A stretch of 64,000 nt of DNA from Parvibaculum sp035325945 (GTDB lineage Bacteria; Pseudomonadota; Alphaproteobacteria; Parvibaculales; Parvibaculaceae). Where the stretch lies: positions 1 to 64,000 of the forward strand of contig NZ_DAOKYX010000007.1 in assembly GCF_035325945.1 (NCBI RefSeq), read 5' to 3'. Positions 1 to 10,042 of the stretch are shown piece by piece (position 1 is the first letter of the stretch; each line of letters opens with the position of its first letter). The position numbers were made by a program, and so were the translations under genes. A model generated the notes under the pieces. The model worked only from the letters and a program-made list of their open reading frames with translations. It did no database searches and had not been told where the DNA came from.

Positions 1-129
1 GAATCCGGACACATTGCCGCCCCCTCCGCTTCCATTACGACTCCCAAACTTCGTGTCCCCGAAACCGCCTGCGGCCCCCTGATCAAGGATCTTGAACTGG
101 TCGAGAGAATGAACCAGCTCTATGTCTGA
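1..129 (+). CDS. C-terminal end of an unidentified gene (partial)
   Basis: The first frame is open from the window edge to a TGA at 127-129 and encodes 42 residues ending ...LELVERMNQLYV. The other two forward frames close earlier. The segment could be the tail of a regulator or other protein entering from the left, but it is too short to assign to a family and I do not recognise it. It lies 45 bases before the GTG of the hemerythrin gene on the same strand, so the two could be co-transcribed. The call rests only on an open frame. Confidence 0.35.
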   Translation, partial: ESGHIAAPSASITTPKLRVPETACGPLIKDLELVERMNQLYV

Positions 130-174
130 TGCTTGACCATTCAGTCCACGCGATAAAATCTATGGGAGGCTATT

Positions 175-717
175 GTGAGTGAGGCTATTGATGTTCTGAA
201 GCACGAACATGATGCCATCCTGATGGCCCTTAAAATCCTCGATAAAATTTCCGACGAGGCAAGCCAAGGAGACGCGACATCAGCGGACGTGATGCGTTTT
301 CTGGGGTTCCTGCGGGAATTTGCGGACACTTGCCACCATGGCAAGGAAGAAGGCCTGTTGTTTCCTGCAATCGTTGAAGCAGGCCTGCCGGAAGACGGAG
401 GGCTGGTATCGGCTATGCTCTCGGAACACGAACAGGGCCGCGCACTAGTTGCGGCAATGGCCGATGCAGCCGATCCAGTGATCTCGCCGACACAATTTTC
501 CAAAGCAGCGATAGCCTATGCCGCCCACATGAGGGCACATATCGAGAAGGAAAACACTATCCTCTTTCCCATGGCCGATCGCGTCGTTGCGTCGGGAATC
601 ATGGACGGCCTCGTTTCCGCCTTTGAGCGTCATGAAGAGAACGTAATGGGTGCGGGTCGCCACGAACAGCTTCATGACATGCTTAAGGAACTTAAGGCGA
701 AATACCTCAAGCCGTGA
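175..717 (+). CDS. Hemerythrin HHE-domain protein
   Basis: This 180-aa protein is a single hemerythrin/HHE cation-binding domain, a four-helix bundle that holds a non-heme di-iron centre. Such proteins bind O2 or NO, or take part in iron or redox stress responses. The expected ligand pattern is visible: HEHD near residue 10, CHHGKEE near residue 54, SEHEQGR near residue 83 and HMRAHIEKE near residue 117. The GTG start at 175 is supported by a GGGAGG Shine-Dalgarno sequence at 164-169. No signal peptide or membrane segment is seen, so it should be cytoplasmic. It converges on the omptin gene; no clear terminator is visible in the 77 bases between them. The partner process is unknown. Confidence 0.9.
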   Translation: MSEAIDVLKHEHDAILMALKILDKISDEASQGDATSADVMRFLGFLREFADTCHHGKEEGLLFPAIVEAGLPEDGGLVSAMLSEHEQGRALVAAMADAADPVISPTQFSKAAIAYAAHMRAHIEKENTILFPMADRVVASGIMDGLVSAFERHEENVMGAGRHEQLHDMLKELKAKYLKP

Positions 718-794
718 CAGAGGATGGAAACACGTAGACCCTCTTACTGGCCTGCTATCGGCGAGAGACAATTCAGATTGATATCGACCAACGC

Positions 795-1766
795 CTAGAA
801 AGCTATCCGCACGCCGGATGAGACGGTGAAAGCCTCGAACTTCGCGCCGGCGCTTTTCTTTTCGCCTCCGAGATGCTCGCCTGTATTGATGTCGTAGAAG
901 TCGGAGTTGCCGACCTTGCGAAAATACTTGTCGTAGTTCGCCGCAAGGAAGACGCGCGTCTCGCTCAGCACGCTGTAATCCACTCTCGCGCCCAGCGACA
1001 GAAATGAAATGGCGCCGTATTTGTCTTCAAAGCGCAGATCGCGCAACCAGTGATGGTCCGTGTCGGTCGCGCCGACGGTCATGCCTCCACGCAGCAAACC
1101 CGTGAACGCCCATCGGCCGCCGGTGACGGTCGTTTCAGCGCCGAGGAAGACGCCCGGATAGCGCTGCTCAAATGTGATGTTCCGCTCGCCATTGACGAGG
1201 CTGAAGACGTCGTCTCGAAAACCGTTGGTGCTGTAGACGAAAGAGCCGCCATAAGCGGTCCATTTCACATCGGTGTATTTGAGGCCGCCATGCAGATTGA
1301 CCACTGCATTGTCACTGATCGCGAAATCCCGGCCGACGGCGATGCTCAGATCGATATAGCGATCCAGCTTCGTGTCCGGATGGACCGAAAGATCCGACCA
1401 GTCGTCAAAATCGAAACTCGGTGAAAACGGCGTCAGCCAGTCACGGTCTTCCATATGGCTGTCGCCCGAGAAGCCGATCGTTGCCGTACCCGAAACCGTC
1501 CAGAAGTCGCTCAGCCTGGCCTTCAATGTTCCGGTCAGTGCCGGAGCCTGCGTTTCCCAGTCCAGTTGGCTGATCCGATCGCCCGTGGAGGAATAAACGA
1601 GCTCGGTGCCCCTCAGCCACGTATAGCCAATGCCGCCGAACATTACGATGCCCTCGCCCGCTCCGGCGACCACCATGTCGTCCGCGCGATCGGCGGCGAT
1701 CGCCGGATGGAATGAAGCCGCAATCAGGCTGAAGGCAATCATCGGAAGCCGTTTGAATTTCGTCAT
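795..1766 (-). CDS. Omptin family outer-membrane protease
   Basis: This 323-aa protein belongs to the omptin (OmpT/Pla, peptidase family S/A26) family of ten-stranded outer-membrane barrels that cleave extracellular peptides. The start chosen at 1766 gives a clean signal peptide ending at about residue 24 (...HPAIA); an in-frame extension to 1883 adds only non-signal sequence. The Asp pair appears as MEDRDW (D107, D109) and the Asp-His pair as DTDHHW (D237, H239), matching D83/D85/D210/H212 of OmpT. Family blocks SQLDW, HPDTKL and GFRDD..S..NGER are also present, and the chain ends in Phe as barrel proteins usually do. Omptins are best known in enterobacteria; the substrate here cannot be predicted. 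Confidence 0.88.
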   Translation of the reverse strand: MTKFKRLPMIAFSLIAASFHPAIAADRADDMVVAGAGEGIVMFGGIGYTWLRGTELVYSSTGDRISQLDWETQAPALTGTLKARLSDFWTVSGTATIGFSGDSHMEDRDWLTPFSPSFDFDDWSDLSVHPDTKLDRYIDLSIAVGRDFAISDNAVVNLHGGLKYTDVKWTAYGGSFVYSTNGFRDDVFSLVNGERNITFEQRYPGVFLGAETTVTGGRWAFTGLLRGGMTVGATDTDHHWLRDLRFEDKYGAISFLSLGARVDYSVLSETRVFLAANYDKYFRKVGNSDFYDINTGEHLGGEKKSAGAKFEAFTVSSGVRIAF

Positions 1767-1909
1767 GGTTCCCGGCGGGCTGTAGAAGCGATAGACAATG
1801 TTTGGAGGCCGTCGACAGCGGTCGCTCAAGGCGAGAACCTTGAAGCTCTCCTGGCCGTCACAGCGCAGCACACCCATTGGCAAGATTCGTCTCCGATGCC
1901 AATCGACAA

Positions 1910-3923
1910 TTACCGGCGATGGGCGCGCTCGGCGGTGATTTCTTCCATCTGGCGGCGAATGGCGGGATCGCTGAAGAGTTCCGACAGGTCACGGGAAAGA
2001 CGCCGGCGCCAGTTCGGATATTGGGTCGTGCTGCCGGGCAAGTTCGCCTGATGCTCCTCGCCNNNNNNNNNNNNNNNNNNNNNNNNNNNNNNNNNNNNNN
2101 NNNNNNNNNNNNNNNNNNNNNNNNNNNNNNNNNNNNNNNNNNNNNNNNNNNNNNNNNNNNNNCCAGAAGCCGTGCAACGTCGCCAGGTCATGCGTCGAGG
2201 CGGAGACGGATGCGAGCGCGGGATATTCCTCCGGCCGGTGAAAGCGGTCATGGGCCCGCTCGAAATAAAGAACGCGGCATGAAAGAATGTTGGCTGCGGA
2301 CATGCGCTCGCGAAAGCCCGCGGGAACAGTCCCGAGATCCTCGCCAATGATAAGACACTCATTGCGCCGGCTTTCCAGAGCGGCGATCGCCATCAGATCG
2401 TCCAGCGGAAATCTCACATAGGCGCCATCCGAGGGCGAAGCCCCGGCCGGGATCATGAAGAGCCGTTGCCACCCCATGATGTGATCGATGCGCAAGGCGC
2501 CCGCATGCCGCATATTGGCGCGCAGAAGCGCTATGAAATGCGCGTAGCCGGTGGCTCTGAGCCGGTGCGGAATAAGCGGAACGACGCCCCATTCCTGCCC
2601 CAGCTCGTTGAATGGATCAGGCGGCGCGCCGACGCGAGCCTGACCCGCGAATAGATCGCGATTGGCCCAGTGATCGGCGCCGGAAGCGTCGACGCTGATG
2701 GCGAGATCGTTGCAGAGGCCGACCGCCATGCTGCGCGCACGCGCGAGTTTCGCCGTCCCGGAAAATGCCTCTTCACAGAGCCACTGAAGATATTTGAAGA
2801 AGGCAACTCTCCCAGACTGAGCCGCCTGAAAGGCGCGCACCTCGCGCGACGCCCAATCTCTGTAGCCAACTGGCCATTGCCGCCAATCATGCGTGCCCAG
2901 ATGCTCGGCCAGTGCCTGAAAGGTCGCGAAGCGCTCGAGCGCGACACCGGCCTGCTCGAGGAAATTTCGATACTCCCGCCCTCGCCCGCTTTCTTCGGAC
3001 AGGTGTTTTTCCTCAAAACTTCGGCGCATGAGCTGAAGCAGCGCGAGCTTGAGGGTGGCGACGGCCTTGTAGTTGACGAGCGATCCGTCACGCGAAATCG
3101 AGAGCGCGCGCATCATTTCCGGCATGTCGAAAAGCGCGCGTGCCTCGCTCGATTCCAGAAAATCTGGCATGGAGCCGGGGGCGAGATAAAGCGGATTGCG
3201 GAAAAGTCGGCTGTTCGGCGAATAGGGGCTCGCCTGCTCCGGCGTGTCGAGAAAGAGCGCGTGCAAAGGATTGAGGCCGATTGCATCCACGCCCATGGAT
3301 GCAGATTTTTCGATCAGCATACGGAGGTCGCCAAAATCTCCCATGCCCCAGTTTTCCTGCGTATTGAGAGAATAGAGTTGCGTTGAAAGGCCCCAGCACG
3401 GCGCCGATGCGAATTTTGCCGGCAAATGGCAGCGCATTGGCGCAACGATCAATGTGGCTATCGCCTCGCCCGAACTCTCGAGACGGAATTCGTGATAGCC
3501 GGGCGGAAGCGGCGGAAGCCGCAAGCGGCGCAAGCTGATGGGTAAACCATCGATCGATCCGGATTCCTCGACCGGCATGTCGGCGAGCGCCGCTTCCCCC
3601 GTTTCAATCTCGCCCGATTCAAGCCTTATGCACCATCTGATCGATCCGGTGCCTTCCGCGGCCGGCAATCTAAACGAAACTTCGATCTCGTCATGCTCGC
3701 GCCCGACGATCGCCGGAGCGAGAACGTTTCGCCACGGCTCCGCAATCAGTCGGGACAGGCTTGCCGCCGCGTCCGCATCGGTCTGCGCGGGAATTCCCAG
3801 CGCTTCGAGCAGCGCGCGTAGCGTCTCGGACGTCGCCTCGTGCAGGCGCCCCAGAATATCCCAGTAGCGCGGCTCTATGCCCGCTGCATCGGCAAGACGG
3901 ATCAGGGTTTCGTCGCTGTACAT
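1910..3923 (-). CDS. malQ: 4-alpha-glucanotransferase (amylomaltase), interrupted by an assembly gap
   Basis: MalQ (GH77) transfers alpha-1,4-glucan chains between maltodextrins in glycogen and maltodextrin turnover. The N-terminal 587 residues are intact down to position 2163 and show GH77 marks: ALRIDHIMGW with the nucleophile Asp, GEDLGTVP, and STHDLATLHGFW next to the gap. On the far side of the 100-N run the last 50 residues (ANLPGSTTQYPNWRRRL...) are the standard GH77 C-terminus, but in another frame relative to the N run. That only means the gap length is a placeholder; roughly 80-100 residues are missing by comparison with E. coli MalQ. It starts 12 bases after the glgX stop and is probably co-transcribed with glgBX. 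Confidence 0.92.
2063..2162. other. Assembly gap (100 N) inside malQ
   Basis: A run of exactly 100 N, the conventional placeholder for an unknown gap length. It removes part of the malQ catalytic domain between the STHDL motif and the NLPGS segment. Confidence 0.99.
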
Positions 3924-3935
3924 GAGGAGCGATCC

Positions 3936-6050
3936 TCAATTTTCGCTGGCGAGAAGTGCAAGCGAGTGGGCGGCAAGTGGAAATGCCGAGCCCGGATTAA
4001 AGCGGACGTTCACCGGTTCCTCGTTCGATCTTGTGTCGAGCAGGCACTTCCAGATCTTGTCGGGCTGCGTCTCAGGCAGCACGAAGTTCGCCGCGCTGTT
4101 CTCCGCATTCATCAGGAGCAGGAGCGCGTGTCTCACCGGCCGTTCCGGGTCGGCGGGGGCAACCTCCATCGGAGGTATCGCATAGAGAACGCCGAGGCAG
4201 TGAAGACCGTCCTTGCGCCAATCCTCGTCCATCATCTCCGTTCCCGTGGCGGAGAGCCAGGCGATGTCCCGCATGCCGCCGCCGTCGATGTGGTCGCCAT
4301 GAAAGAAGCGATTTCGACGAAAAACCGGATGAGCGGCGCGAAACGCGATCAGCTTTTGAACGAATGCAAGGAAGGGTCGGCCCTTGTCGAGCTTCGTCCA
4401 GTCGACCCAGCCGATCTCGTTGTCCTGGCAATAGGCGTTGTTGTTGCCATGCTGCGTTCGCCCGAATTCGTCGCCCGCGAGGAGCATCGGAATTCCCTGC
4501 GAGAGGAGAAGCGTCGCCATCAGATTGCGCTTCTGCCGCTGGCGAAGTTCGACAATCTCTCGGTTCTCGGTCGGCCCTTCCACGCCGCAGTTCCAGCTGT
4601 AATTGGCATCCGTGCCGTCGGCATTGTCTTCCATATTGGCGAGATTGCGCTTCCGCTCATAGGTAACGAGATCTTCGAGCGTGAAACCGTCATGGGCGGT
4701 GATGAAGTTCACACTCGCCGTCGGTCGGCGCCCTCGCCCTCCGAATATGTCGCTCGAACCGGACAGACGGAATGCGAGATCGCCGACGACGCCCGGCTCT
4801 CCGCGCCAGAATTTGCGCACGCCGTCGCGATACTTGTCGTTCCACTCGCTCCAGGGAGGCGGGAACGCGCCGACTTGATATCCGTCGGGTCCGAGGTCCC
4901 AAGGCTCCGCGATGAGCTTCGTTTGTGCCAGCGTCGGGTCCTGCATGACCCAGTCGAAGAACGGGGCCTGTTGCGAAAAATGGTGATGTTTGCGTGCAAG
5001 GCTGACGGCAAGGTCGAAGCGAAAGCCATCGACATGCATCTCCTTCACGAAGTAGCGAAGGGAATCCAGAACCATTTGTAGAACGCGCGGATGCTCGAAA
5101 TTGAGCGTGTTTCGACAGCCGGTAAAATCGACATAGCGCCGCCTGTCCTCAGCGAGACAGTAATAGGATGCGTTGTCGATGCCGCGAAAGGAAAGCGTGG
5201 GGCCAAACTCGTCTCCCTCGCCCGTATGGTTGAAGACGACATCGAGGATGACCTCAATGCCCGCTTCGTGAAAAGCCCGAACGGTTTTTTGAAAATCATC
5301 GATATCGCCATTCATCAGGAAGCGAGGATCGAGCGCGAAGAAGTTGATCGAATTATATCCCCAGTATTCATGCAATCCGTTGTGCGCCAGAACGCGCGTC
5401 GTCGCGGCTGGATGAAGTGGAAGAAATTCAACGGCCGTTATCCCGAGGCTCTGCAAGTGGCTGATGATGTCGGGCTGGCGTAGCGCCGCCATGGTCCCCC
5501 GCATGCTCTTCTCGATAGCGGGATGGAGCATGGTGTAGCCGCGCGCATGAAGCTCGTAGATGACTGAGTTCGCCGGGGGCGTAAGCGGTCCTGAATCGCT
5601 CGACCATGAGAAGGTCGGGTCGATCACCCGGCACTTCGGCATGAGCGCCGCATTGTCGCGGGTGTCGAATGACAGATCCTCGCGCGAGTCCCCGGGAATG
5701 TAGCCGCAGTGAATGTCGTTCCACTCGAATGAGCGATCGAGCGAGCGCGCATAAGGATCGATCAGAAGCTTGTTCGCATTGAAGCGATGGCCATTCCAGG
5801 GATCGTAAGGACCATATACGCGATAGCCATAGAGCAAACCCGGACGGCCACCCGGAAGATGCCCATGCCATATGTCGCCTGTGCGTTCCGGCAGCGAGTG
5901 TCGCGCCAGCTCGCGCTGGCCGGCACTGTCGAAAAGGCAAAGCTCGACCTTCTCGGCATTGGCGGAGAAAATCGCGAAGTTCACGCCGCGCTGGTCGGGC
6001 GTTGCGCCCAGCGGGTAAGGCTGCCCCTCTCCCAGCGTCCGGCTTCTCAT
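3936..6050 (-). CDS. glgX: Glycogen debranching enzyme GlgX (isoamylase type)
   Basis: This 704-aa GH13 enzyme hydrolyses alpha-1,6 branches of phosphorylase-limited glycogen. Domains in order are an N-terminal CBM48/isoamylase domain (GVNFAIFSANAEKVELCLFD), the barrel with VDGFRFDLAV (nucleophile Asp), LIAEPWD (acid/base Glu) and FITAHDGFTL (third Asp), then a C-terminal beta domain. I place the start at 6050, where its ATG overlaps the glgB TGA; the open frame continues upstream only as antisense-like sequence. That overlap points to translational coupling with glgB. malQ follows 12 bases after the stop, so glgB-glgX-malQ is one glycogen remodelling operon. Confidence 0.95.
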   Translation of the reverse strand: MRSRTLGEGQPYPLGATPDQRGVNFAIFSANAEKVELCLFDSAGQRELARHSLPERTGDIWHGHLPGGRPGLLYGYRVYGPYDPWNGHRFNANKLLIDPYARSLDRSFEWNDIHCGYIPGDSREDLSFDTRDNAALMPKCRVIDPTFSWSSDSGPLTPPANSVIYELHARGYTMLHPAIEKSMRGTMAALRQPDIISHLQSLGITAVEFLPLHPAATTRVLAHNGLHEYWGYNSINFFALDPRFLMNGDIDDFQKTVRAFHEAGIEVILDVVFNHTGEGDEFGPTLSFRGIDNASYYCLAEDRRRYVDFTGCRNTLNFEHPRVLQMVLDSLRYFVKEMHVDGFRFDLAVSLARKHHHFSQQAPFFDWVMQDPTLAQTKLIAEPWDLGPDGYQVGAFPPPWSEWNDKYRDGVRKFWRGEPGVVGDLAFRLSGSSDIFGGRGRRPTASVNFITAHDGFTLEDLVTYERKRNLANMEDNADGTDANYSWNCGVEGPTENREIVELRQRQKRNLMATLLLSQGIPMLLAGDEFGRTQHGNNNAYCQDNEIGWVDWTKLDKGRPFLAFVQKLIAFRAAHPVFRRNRFFHGDHIDGGGMRDIAWLSATGTEMMDEDWRKDGLHCLGVLYAIPPMEVAPADPERPVRHALLLLMNAENSAANFVLPETQPDKIWKCLLDTRSNEEPVNVRFNPGSAFPLAAHSLALLASEN

Positions 6051-8302
6051 CACGGCGGTACGTTCTCCGGTTGCAAGATGAGGACACCAAGCGGAGGCAG
6101 GGTGAGCGACAGGGACGCCGCCATGCCATGAGCGGGCACGTCGTGCGCAACGACCATGCCTGAATTTCCAATGCCGCTTCCGCCATAGCAGCGGGCGTCG
6201 GAGTTCAGCACTTCCCGATAGGCGCCCTGCCGTGGCGCGCCGACAACATAGTCGTTGCGCACGACCGGTGTGAAATTGCAGACGATCACCATGAGATCGG
6301 CGGGTTCGGCAGCGTGGCGAATATAGGACACGACGCCGGCCTCCGCGTCGTTGCAGTCGATCCAGGAAAAGCCTTCCGCCTCGCAATCGCGTTCATGAAG
6401 CGCCGGCGCATTGCGATAGAGATGGTTCAGATCACGCACCAGCGCCTGCACGCCTGCATGCATCCCGTCCTCGAACAGATGCCAATCCAGACTCTCGTCA
6501 TGGTTCCATTCGCGTTCCTGCGCGACCTCGCCACCCATGAAGAGAAGTTTCTTGCCCGGTTGCGTGAACATGAAGGCAAGATAGGCGCGCAAATTGGCAA
6601 ATTTTTGCCAGCGATCGCCGGGCATCTTGCCGAGGAGCGAGCCCTTGCCGTGGACGACCTCATCATGCGAGAGCGGCAGAATGAAATTCTCGCTGAACGC
6701 ATAGAGCAGGCCGAAGGTCAGCCGATCGTGATGATACTTCCGATGCACAGGCTCCTTCGCCATGTAGGACAGCGTGTCGTGCATCCAGCCGAGATTCCAT
6801 TTATAGCCGAAGCCGAGCCCGCCGAGATATGTGGGGCGCGACACCATGGGCCACGCCGTCGACTCTTCCGCGATAGTGAGGGCGTCCGGATGCCGTGCGT
6901 AGACGGCTTCGTTGAGGCGGTGGAGAAAGCCGATCGCCTCCAGATTTTCAGGGCCGCCATGGATATTCGGAATCCACTCGCCCTCCTTCCGGCTGTAATT
7001 GCGGTAGAGCATCGAGGCGACCGCATCGACACGCAACCCGTCAACGCCATATCGGGACAACCAGAAAAGAGCGTTCGACAAGAGATAGCCACGCACTTCA
7101 TTGCGCCCAAAATTGTAGATATGGGTGTGCCAGTCGGGATGCAGCCCTTCCCTCGGATCCTGATGCTCGTAGAGATGCGTGCCGTCGAAATTCGACAGGC
7201 CGTGCGGATCATTCGGAAAATGTCCCGCGACCCAATCGAGGATCACGCCGATACCTTCATCGTGACAGCGCTCGACGAATTTCTGGAACTCGGACGGCGT
7301 TCCGTATCGGCTGGTCGGTGCGAAAAGGCTCGTCGGCTGGTAGCCCCAAGAGCCGTCGAAAGGATGCTCGCTGACAGGCATCAGCTCGATATGGGTGAAC
7401 CCCATGTCCTTGACATATGGCACGAGCGTGTCGGCAAGCTCCCCGTAGCGGAGCGAGCGCCCACCCTCCTCCGGTACGCGACGCCACGAACCCAAATGCA
7501 CCTCATAGATCGAAACCGGCGCATGGCGGTCGGTGCGCGGCGAGGCATGAGGCGCGCGGCGAGGCTCCGGCAGCGCAGCGGAAATAACCGACGCGGTTTT
7601 CGGCGGGCGCTCCGCCTCGAAGGCAAAGGGATCGGCCTTGAGGAGCGTTTCTCCCGTTTTCGTCCTGATCTCATATTTGTAAAGCGCGCCTACGCCGACA
7701 CCGGGTAAAAAGATTTCCCAGAGCCCCGCTCCCGGATGCAGTCGCATGGGCTGGCGCCGCCCATCCCACTCGTTGAAATCGCCAACGACGCTTACGCGAC
7801 GCGCGTTCGGTGCCCAGACGGCGAAATTCGTGCCAGCCACACCTTCCCTTACCATCGGATGCGCGCCCATCTTCTCGTAGGAAAAGAGATAGTTTCCTTC
7901 GGCATGAAGGTAGATATCCGTTTCAGTGAGAAGCGGCGGAAACGAATAGGGATCGTCGATCGTCTGCGATGTCTCGCCCGTACTTACCCGTAATCGATAG
8001 GGAAAGAATGCGCGGTCCAAACCCAAGCTCGCTTCGAAAAAGCCCAAAGAATCCACACAAACCAGTTCGGCGAGCTCGGCTCCAGTCTGCCGGTCGATGA
8101 TCGAAACGGCGGTCGCGCCGGGATGGAACGCGCGCAGGACGAGTTCGCCGCTCTCATTCCTGTGCATGCCGAGGAAAGAGAACGGATCGCATTCATCGCC
8201 GTTGACGAGCGAGGCGATCCGATCGCAATGTGATGCAAACAAAGATCGGGATCGCCGCCTGCTCCGTCGCATGGAAATTCCTGACTCTGGAAAGACGGGC
8301 AT
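6050..8302 (-). CDS. glgB: 1,4-alpha-glucan branching enzyme
   Basis: This 750-aa GH13 enzyme introduces alpha-1,6 branches into glycogen. It shows an N-terminal GlgB domain (DPFSFLGMHR), a CBM48 domain (TNFAVWAPNARRVSVVGDFN), and the catalytic barrel with YGVDGLRVDAVASM (nucleophile Asp), LTIAEEST (Glu) and LSHDEVVHGKGSL (Asp), plus a C-terminal all-beta domain. The length is normal for GlgB with an extra N-terminal module. The ATG at 8302 has GAGG seven bases upstream. It is the first gene of the minus-strand operon and is divergent from glgA across a 121-bp interval. Confidence 0.96.
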   Translation of the reverse strand: MPVFPESGISMRRSRRRSRSLFASHCDRIASLVNGDECDPFSFLGMHRNESGELVLRAFHPGATAVSIIDRQTGAELAELVCVDSLGFFEASLGLDRAFFPYRLRVSTGETSQTIDDPYSFPPLLTETDIYLHAEGNYLFSYEKMGAHPMVREGVAGTNFAVWAPNARRVSVVGDFNEWDGRRQPMRLHPGAGLWEIFLPGVGVGALYKYEIRTKTGETLLKADPFAFEAERPPKTASVISAALPEPRRAPHASPRTDRHAPVSIYEVHLGSWRRVPEEGGRSLRYGELADTLVPYVKDMGFTHIELMPVSEHPFDGSWGYQPTSLFAPTSRYGTPSEFQKFVERCHDEGIGVILDWVAGHFPNDPHGLSNFDGTHLYEHQDPREGLHPDWHTHIYNFGRNEVRGYLLSNALFWLSRYGVDGLRVDAVASMLYRNYSRKEGEWIPNIHGGPENLEAIGFLHRLNEAVYARHPDALTIAEESTAWPMVSRPTYLGGLGFGYKWNLGWMHDTLSYMAKEPVHRKYHHDRLTFGLLYAFSENFILPLSHDEVVHGKGSLLGKMPGDRWQKFANLRAYLAFMFTQPGKKLLFMGGEVAQEREWNHDESLDWHLFEDGMHAGVQALVRDLNHLYRNAPALHERDCEAEGFSWIDCNDAEAGVVSYIRHAAEPADLMVIVCNFTPVVRNDYVVGAPRQGAYREVLNSDARCYGGSGIGNSGMVVAHDVPAHGMAASLSLTLPPLGVLILQPENVPP

Positions 8303-8423
8303 ATCGAGCCTCGTGCGCGTGCGGCATTCTACGATCAGAAAATTTCATCTGGCATGATTTCGATCAATCGCGGGGGGAAGACGGCCGCTTAAGCTGAGCA
8401 ACCCAAACCTGCGCGGTACATAC
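8303..8423. promoter_or_regulatory. Divergent promoter region between glgB and glgA
   Basis: The 121 bases between the two outward-facing glycogen genes must hold promoters for both the glgBX-malQ operon and glgA. I see no convincing operator palindrome or textbook -35/-10 pair; the assignment rests on gene orientation alone. Confidence 0.5.
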
Positions 8424-9947
8424 ATGCGAGTGCTTTTCGTCACGTCAGAAGTTTGTTCATTGGCGAAGACTGGCGGCCTTGCCGATGTTTCAAGAGCCCT
8501 TCCAATAGCTCTCAAGAAGCAAGACATAGATGTGCGATTGCTTCTGCCTGGCTATCCGAGCGCACTGGCGCAAGTCGAAAGGCCGCGCGCGATCGCAAGG
8601 CTCGCACCGCTGCTTGGCATCTCCGACGCAACGCTAGTAGTCGGGCGCCTTCCCACCTCGGATGTTCCAGTCTTTCTGATCGACTCGCCCTCTCTCTACC
8701 GGCGCGAAGGTGGCCTCTATCTACGCAGCGACGGGCAGGAGTGGCCGGACAATGCGCTGCGTTTTGCATTCCTGTCCCATGTGGGCGCCGAGCTTGCAAT
8801 GGAGCGAACATGCCTTGGCTGGCAGCCGGATGTCGTGCATGCGAACGACTGGCATACGGGGCTTCTGCCCCTCCTGCTTTCCCGTGAGGGCGGCGCAAGA
8901 CCAAAAACGATATTCACCGTGCATAATATGGCGTTTCAAGGCAATTTCTCGCCGGAAATCCTGCCCGCCATCGGCGTGCCCGCCGACTGTTTCCTCAGCG
9001 GCAATATCGAGTATTACGGGCAGGCGTCATTTCTGAAAGCAGGCCTGTGCTATGGCGACCGGCTGACGACGGTGAGCCCGACCTATGCGAAGGAAGTCAT
9101 CACGCCAGAATTCGGTTGCGGGCTCGATGGGCTTCTGCGCACGAGATCCGTCAGCTTTTCGGGCATTCTCAATGGCATCGACGATGCGTCCTGGGACCCG
9201 GCAAGCGATCCCTATCTGCCTCACTTGTTCCGCACGGGCGACATTGGAGGCAAGAAAATTTGCAAGGCGGAGCTTCAGCGAGAATTCGGCCTGCCTGTCC
9301 GCGCCGACGCGCCGCTGATCGGCTTTGTCAGCCGCCTCACCCATCAGAAAATGGCCGATGTCATTCTGGACGCCCTGCCCCTGATCGTCGAGCGGGATGC
9401 GCAATTCGTTCTGCTCGGTCAGGGAAATCCGGAACTGGAAAAAGATTTCGTGGAAGCGCAGGCGAAATATCCCGGGCATGTTGCGGCGCATATCGCCTAT
9501 GACGAAGCGCTGGCGCATCGCCTTCAGGCCGGGAGCGACATCCTGCTGGCGCCGGCGCGCTATGAGCCTTGCGGCCTTACCCAGCTCTATGCGCTGCGCT
9601 ACGGAACGCTGCCTGTCGTCCGGCGCACCGGCGGGCTCGCCGATACGGTCGTCGATACGAGCGCCGCCACCATCATCGACCGGACAGCGACGGGTTTCGT
9701 TTTTGATAATGCGAATCTAATCAGCCTCATTACAGCGCTTGATCGCGCTCTTGCCTGCTACATGGAACCGCTCATCTGGCGGCGGCTTCAGGCGCAGGCA
9801 ATGCGGCAGGATTTCAGCTGGCGCAGTAGCGCCGCGCAATATGCGGCGTACTACAACGACCTTGCCGGCGCGCCAGTACCCCGCCTGCGTTACCATGTCC
9901 CATCGGAAGATAGCGCTTTGCAATCGGTCCGGCAGGCTGCAAGCTAA
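8424..9947 (+). CDS. glgA: Glycogen synthase (ADP-glucose type)
   Basis: This 507-aa GT5 glycosyltransferase extends alpha-1,4-glucan chains from ADP-glucose. The N-terminal signature KTGGLADVSRALP carries the ADP-glucose-binding Lys, and the C-terminal GT-B domain carries the EPCGLTQLYALRYGTLPV motif with the catalytic Glu region, followed by RRTGGLADTV. Length is slightly above the usual 475-490 aa, with a short variable tail. The ATG at 8424 begins directly with the conserved MRVLFVTSE block. No ADP-glucose pyrophosphorylase (glgC) lies in the window, so substrate supply must be encoded elsewhere. Confidence 0.95.
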   Translation: MRVLFVTSEVCSLAKTGGLADVSRALPIALKKQDIDVRLLLPGYPSALAQVERPRAIARLAPLLGISDATLVVGRLPTSDVPVFLIDSPSLYRREGGLYLRSDGQEWPDNALRFAFLSHVGAELAMERTCLGWQPDVVHANDWHTGLLPLLLSREGGARPKTIFTVHNMAFQGNFSPEILPAIGVPADCFLSGNIEYYGQASFLKAGLCYGDRLTTVSPTYAKEVITPEFGCGLDGLLRTRSVSFSGILNGIDDASWDPASDPYLPHLFRTGDIGGKKICKAELQREFGLPVRADAPLIGFVSRLTHQKMADVILDALPLIVERDAQFVLLGQGNPELEKDFVEAQAKYPGHVAAHIAYDEALAHRLQAGSDILLAPARYEPCGLTQLYALRYGTLPVVRRTGGLADTVVDTSAATIIDRTATGFVFDNANLISLITALDRALACYMEPLIWRRLQAQAMRQDFSWRSSAAQYAAYYNDLAGAPVPRLRYHVPSEDSALQSVRQAAS

Positions 9948-10042
9948 GCGAGCGCAGTTCTTCTGTCCGGCGCCGCTGACGGGGCGATTTCAGCGAATGG
10001 CTAATGGGGGCAATGGTTCGAGTTCATCCAGAGGAGCACCCC

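Noticed and set aside
1989..2362. Natural frameshift in malQ
   Set aside because: The frame change coincides exactly with a 100-N placeholder of unknown true length.
3840..5081. A 413-codon plus-strand frame antisense to malQ and glgX
   Set aside because: It lies opposite well-conserved glycoside hydrolase domains and shows no family motif.
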